NCBI GenBank assembly: GCA_905221605.1
Contig: CAJNDS010000274.1
Location: 116,900-180,899 of the forward strand
Reading direction: 5' to 3'
From: Symbiodinium natans
Taxonomy: Eukaryota; Sar; Dinophyceae; Suessiales; Symbiodiniaceae
Length of the DNA stretch: 64,000 nucleotides
In this document: positions 55,701 to 61,700 of the stretch, one piece after another
How the letters are laid out: every line of letters starts with the position of its first letter
How positions within the stretch are numbered: the first letter of the stretch is position 1
Notes under the pieces: model-generated
The model's input: the letters and a program-made list of their open reading frames with translations, nothing else
What the model was told of the DNA's origin: nothing
Database searches by the model: none
Program-made: the position numbers and the translations under genes

Positions 55701-58700
55701 AAATAGTCCTCATCCTAAACCCTAAACCCTAAACCCTAAACCCTAAACCCTGGAACCCTGGATTTGAACCAAAGTTGCACCCCCGGGTTCGGGGACCCTT
55801 GGAGAGAACCTCGGGGAAGCACACAGGGGCAACCACCTAAACCCTAAAACCTAAACCCTGCACCCTAAACCCTAAACCCTAAACCCTAAAACCTAAACCC
55901 TGCACCCTAAACCCGAAACCCCGCACATGAGGGGTTGTGCTAAGGGTTTAGGTTTTGGGGGCTCAGGGTTTCGTTTAGGGACCCTGGGCCCGAACCCCCT
56001 TACATTATTGAGAGCGACCCCTTGTTAGCATTGTGCGCCTCGGGGGCTTACGCTAGAAAGGTGCTCCTCTTGAACAAGTGCAGCCAGCTATATGGGGTTT
56101 GCGAAAATACCCTAAACCCTAAACCCTAAACCCTAAACCCTAAACCCTAAACCCTAAACCCTAAACCCTAAACCCTAAACCCTAAACCCTAAACCCTAAA
56201 CCCTAAACCCTAAACCCTAAACCGGACCCCCAAAATAAATCCCCAAAGAGTAGGATTCCCTTATAATAAAGACCGTAGGGACCGCAAGAAGGTACCCCGA
56301 ATTGAGGAAACCCCATGGTAAACGGGGGCGAAGGCTTAGGGCCCTAGGGCTTGGGGCTTGGGGTCCAGAAGTTTGGGGCTTGAGAGCTAGGGCTGTTTCC
56401 AGATTTTAAGGTTTTAGGATTTAGGTAGTTTACGAGGATAAGGGGCCCAAAACAGAGACAGACCCCTAGCATAAAGACCCCAATATAAGGTACCCTAATT
56501 CTGGAAACCCCATTTAAGGTTGGAGGCTAATCACAAAGCCGAAGCTAGCCCACATCGCTCAGATCTGCCCTTTAAACCGTGACCCCCGCCCCATTCCCAT
56601 ACCCTAAACCCCTAACCCCTAAACCCGTTCTGGTTTGGGATTACGGGCTTGCCAGGATGTAGGGCCCAGGGCATTACAAGCGCCTTCATCAAACGACAAA
56701 AAGCCCAAAAAGCCTAAACCCCATGCAAACCCAGTGTTTAGGGTTTAGGGTTTAGGGTTTAGGGTTTAGGGTTTAGGGTTTAGGGTGGAACCCTACAACT
56801 ATACTCCCCTTAGAACCTTAATAGAAATAACATGTTAAATATCCTCTTGGGTTTTATATAAACAAAAGTAAAAGCAAATAATTCCCAAGGGGGATATAGA
56901 CAACCCAAACCCCAAGCCCCTCTGGCAGCCCAGCAACCATACTATAGTAGGGACACCATTTTCTGAGGTGGGTCACTTTGGAAGGGAACCTTGGACCAAC
57001 AAAAATAAGGGGTAAAGGGTGCAACTGGGCTACCAAGCCCCAAAGCCTTGCAAACCCTAAACCCTAAACCCTACTCAAAACCTAAACCCTAAACCCTGAA
57101 CCCTAAACCCTAAACCCTTAACCCTTAACCCTAAGCCCCAAAACAGCCAAGGCCCGCACGCCCAGAAGGCGGCTCGCTTTACCGCCGGCCTGCTCCACAG
57201 TGCGGGGTCCAAGGCCGCTGGTGGCTTGAACTGAGTTTTGCAGGGCTTTGTTTTAGGGTTTAGGGTTTAGGGTTTGGGGTTTAGGGTTTAGGGTTTGGGG
57301 TTTAGGGTTTAGGGTTTAGGGTTCAGGGTTTAGGGTTTAGGGGTTTCGGTTTTAGGGTTAGTCCCTAAATCCTAAGCTCAAACCGTAAACCCTAAACCCT
57401 AATCCGGGTTTAGGGTTTGGGATTGCCGGCTTAGGGTTGTTGTAGGTCAGGGTTACCTAAACCCTAAACCCTAACCCTAAACCCTAAACCCTAAGCCCGG
57501 GTTGTTCTAGAGGTCCTCTGCAGAAATGGACCATAAGATGAAAGTGACCGAATATAGGGCGTTAAGCGATCATCTTTTAAGAGACCCCCCCCCTCAACCC
57601 CAAGCCTGAAACCCTAAACCCTAAACCCTAAACCCTAAACCCTAAACCCTAAACCCAGGGCCCAGCTAAAAAGTCAGCTTGGAACTTTCACCTGGCCTCA
57701 CAGCAGGGTAGGATAGCCGGGGTTTTTAGACTTTAGCGTCTAGGGTTTAGGGCAGGCATTAGGGTTTAGGGTCTCAGGTGTTAGGGTTTCAGGGCTTAGG
57801 GGTTTAAGGTTTAGGGTTTAGGGCTTAGGGCTTCGGGTTTAGGGTTTAGGGCCTCGGCTTTATGGCCAAAACCAGATTTAATAGTTCAACCTCATTTCTC
57901 AGATCAGGTGGTGTAGGAGCGTAGGGTTCGCTGGACCCTTAGGGATTGCGCTTTAAGGTTCATGTCAATGTCCCTGAACACCAGAGGCCAAGAACGCCAA
58001 TCCCCCGAAAGACGCCACAAATCCAGCTTAATTAAGAACCTGGGCGTGTCTTCTGTCGCACGCTCTGGGTTCAGGTTTTAGGAAACACTTAGGGCTTAGG
58101 TCTACAAACCCATATAGCCCACAAAATGAAGATCCGCCTTCATCTTCTTCTTCATGTCGATCGACTCCCTCGCTTTGGCCCACTGCCTTCAGTTGCCGGG
58201 GAGGGCCAAGGCACAGTTGTTGAGGGTTTCGGGTTTGGATTCAGGGTTTAGGGTTTAGGGTTTAGGGTTTTTGGTTTAGGGTTTAGGGTTTAGGGTTTAG
58301 GGTTTAGGGTTTAGGGTTTAGGGTTTAGGGTTTAGGGTTTGGTGCCGAGGACCGGGTTTGGGTGAACCTCAGCCAGTACATCGTGCCCATGAACATTGCT
58401 TCGAGCAAGCGAGCGTCTCAAAGCCGGCGAAGTTCTGAAGCTTGTTGCCCTAAACCCTAAACCCTAAACCCTAAACCCTAAACCCTAAACCCTAAACCCT
58501 AACAACTGGTTCTATCTAAAGCATAAGAACCAAAGTCCTGAACAATCTCCAACCAGGGGGTTAGCTCCTTGGCTACTAAGGGCGACCCTTTAAGTTGTTT
58601 GAAGACTCTCATGGGCCGTTCCTCCCCAAACCCCGAAACACAAATCTTTGGCAAAACTAACCGTGAGCCCGAAACCCTAAACCCTAAACCCTAAACCCTA

Positions 58701-61700
58701 AACCCTAAACCCTAAACCCTAAACCCTAAACCCCAATGTATTGAAACGCACATGACGCAACTGGGGCCGCCACAGCACCGTGTCCACGATCCCCATGTTG
58801 AAGAGCCTCGGAAATCCAGGTTGGGGTTTTGGGGTTTAGGGTTTAGGGTTTAGGGTTTAGGGTTTAGGGTTTAGGGTTTAGGGTTTAGGGTTTAGGGTTT
58901 TGGGGATTAGGGTTCAGGGTTCAGGGTTCAGGGTTTAGGGTTTAGGGTTTAGGGTTTAGGGTTTAGGGTGCCCTACTTGGAGGTTCATGGGTACGTCTAA
59001 CCCCTCTTGTAAGTCTACTAAAAAAACCTACTTAGAGGACTTAGGGGGCTTGTGAGTGCAGTTAACAATGGGGGTTCTCTAAGTATCCTGAACCGCCAAG
59101 TACGGTGGATAGAGGAAATCGAGTCCCAGCTTTAGCGCTTAGGGTTTAGCGTTCAGGGTCCAGGATTTGGGTTTGGAGTCAAGGGTCTAGGGTTTGCTTA
59201 CCATGATGGGTCCAAGTATTGGAGGTATGTGGAGGTCTGAACCGCAACCTTACAGCCAGACCCAAACCCAAAACCTCTGACGGCTTTCTCCGGGTGGTCG
59301 AACCCGAAACCCGAAACCCGAAACCCTAAACCCGAAACCCTAGACCCCAAATCCTAAAGCAGCAATTGCCATGGCCAGCTCCCTGCCTGTTGCATCGTCT
59401 GTACACACTTTTGCTACAAGTACACTGAACCCCCCTTAAAACCACCCAAGAAAACCCCTAAACAAAACCCGAAACAACCCGAAACAAAAAAAAAAAAACT
59501 AAAAACCCTAAACCCTAAACCCTAAACCCCAAACCCTAAAACTCCAAATGTAGGGAGATGGGGCTCTGAGCGGGTGGTTTGCCATAGAGGTCCTAGGGGT
59601 TCTACCTTGGACCCTCAAGGTTGTACCCTTGGGTTTTGGGGCGCCTTTACAAGGGTTTAGGGTTTAGGGTTTAGGGGCCCCTTTTTTAAATATCCCCAAG
59701 GTTGTACCCTTGGGTTTTGGGGGGGGCCCCTTTTGAAGGATCCCTACTTGGAGGTTCATGGTACTTATGAACCAGTTATAACCGTACTTATAACTGTACT
59801 GATAACCCTGATAGGGCACGTTTTAGTGGCTTCTAAGTGAAATATAAAGTACAGTTCTCATGGGTTAGTAGGTACCATGAACCTCAGAGTCCCTTACTTG
59901 AAGGGACTCTGAGGCTCCATATCAGGAGTATATTCAGGGGAACCTTTCGGGTACGACCTGAGGGGTACGAGTCTGCACCCCTTGACTCCATGGACCCCCC
60001 CCCCCCCCAAGAGCCCTAAACTAAGACCCCTTCGGAGCCACCCCCGCGAAATGCCCAAAATTTGAGGGTTTAGGGTTTAGGGTCTAGACCCTCGACCCTC
60101 CGGCTCCTAAGTGGAGTTCATCTTTGCTAGGACAGTGGGTTTAGGGTTTAGGGTTTAGGGTTTAGGGTTCTGCGCCTCCTGCAGTGCAGAGGGCAGATTC
60201 CGCAGTGTGCCGGCTGCTTGCGCCTGCCGTGATCCTGGGTCGTTCTGCCAGCCATGCTTCCTTCCAGCAGCCGGTAAGGGCGACTTTGGTGCCGTTTGCC
60301 GTACTGAAGTAGTGGCCCCAAACCCTAAACCCTAAACCCTAAACCCTAAACCCTAAACCCTAAACCCTGCTGCTTGGTGTCGCGGAGGGCAGCGCTGTGG
60401 TACTCCTGGAGTATATAGATGGGGCCCAGTCTGGGGCGAAGATGCCATGCAGGTTTGAGCGATGCCCCTTGACAACCCTAAACCCTAAACCCTAAACCCT
60501 AAACCCTAAACCCTAAACCCTGAACCCTGACACCCTCGACCCTAAACCTTAAACGTGCGAGCCTGGCGTCCCAGAGAAATGGATACTGGGAGATGAGACT
60601 GGTGGAGAGCCTCTACAAAAGACGCAAGGGTGGAGGGCTTAGGGTTTAGGGTTTAGGGTTCAGGGTTCAGGGTTCAGGGTTTAGGGGTTAGGGTTTAGGC
60701 TGCGGGCTTCGGGCCTGGGGCCTAGGGCTTCGGGCTTCGGGCCATCAAGCATACCGCTCCAGGTGCTCATGCAAAAACAGATTGCTCGACACAAGCTCCT
60801 AAATCCCAAGCCCGTGGCTAACAAACTCCTCACCCTAAACCCTAAACCCTAAACCCTAAATCCCAAACCCTAAACCCTAAATCCTAAACCCTAAACCCTA
60901 AATACTAAACCCTAGAAACCCGAAACCCGACATTCCTCGGCCGGCTGCTGTTTGATGGCCTTGTCCGAAACCTCGCACTTGGAGCCTCTGCGACAGTTTG
61001 GGGTTGGGGGGTCATAAGGGTTTGGGTTTAGGGTTCAGGGTTCAGGGTTCAGGGTTCAGGGTTTAGGGTTTAGGGTTTAGGGTTTAGGGTTTAGGGTTTA
61101 GGGTTTAGGGTTTAGGGTTCACAGGGTTTAGGGTTCACAGGGTTTACAGGGTTTATAGGGTTTATAGGGTTTAGGGTTTAGGGTTTAAGGGGTGTCAGGT
61201 CGAATCTGAGGTGTTTTGTGGGAGCTTTTTAGGGTTTAGGGTTTGGGGTTTGGGGTTTAGGGTTTAGGGTTTAGGGTTTCGGGTTAGGGTTTAGGGTTTA
61301 GGGTTAGGGTCTTAGTGGTTGGCCTGGGGGCCGCCCCTAGACTTCAGACACCATCTACGTCTGCAACGCCTCTAGAGTTCATGGCTCATGGAGTACCCAG
61401 GGTTTCGGGTTTAGGGTTTAGGGTCTAGGGTTTACGGGGTATACTAGACCCAGGAGTAACCCAGGAATAAAAGGGGCGCACAAGACAAAATAATAAAGGT
61501 CCTACTCCGGGTCCTAGTGCGTATACCCGAAACCCTACTTCCTAAGTAAACCCTACGGCCTATGGCCATGGATTTAGGTCCAGGGTTTAGGGGGGTGTTG
61601 GGGTCAAAGGCTTACCCTCCGCCATTCGCCAAAGGCTACTTCCTTCCAACAGCTCAGCAATGATGGCTTCGTGTTTTTGAGGCTTGGCTGAGGGTTCTGG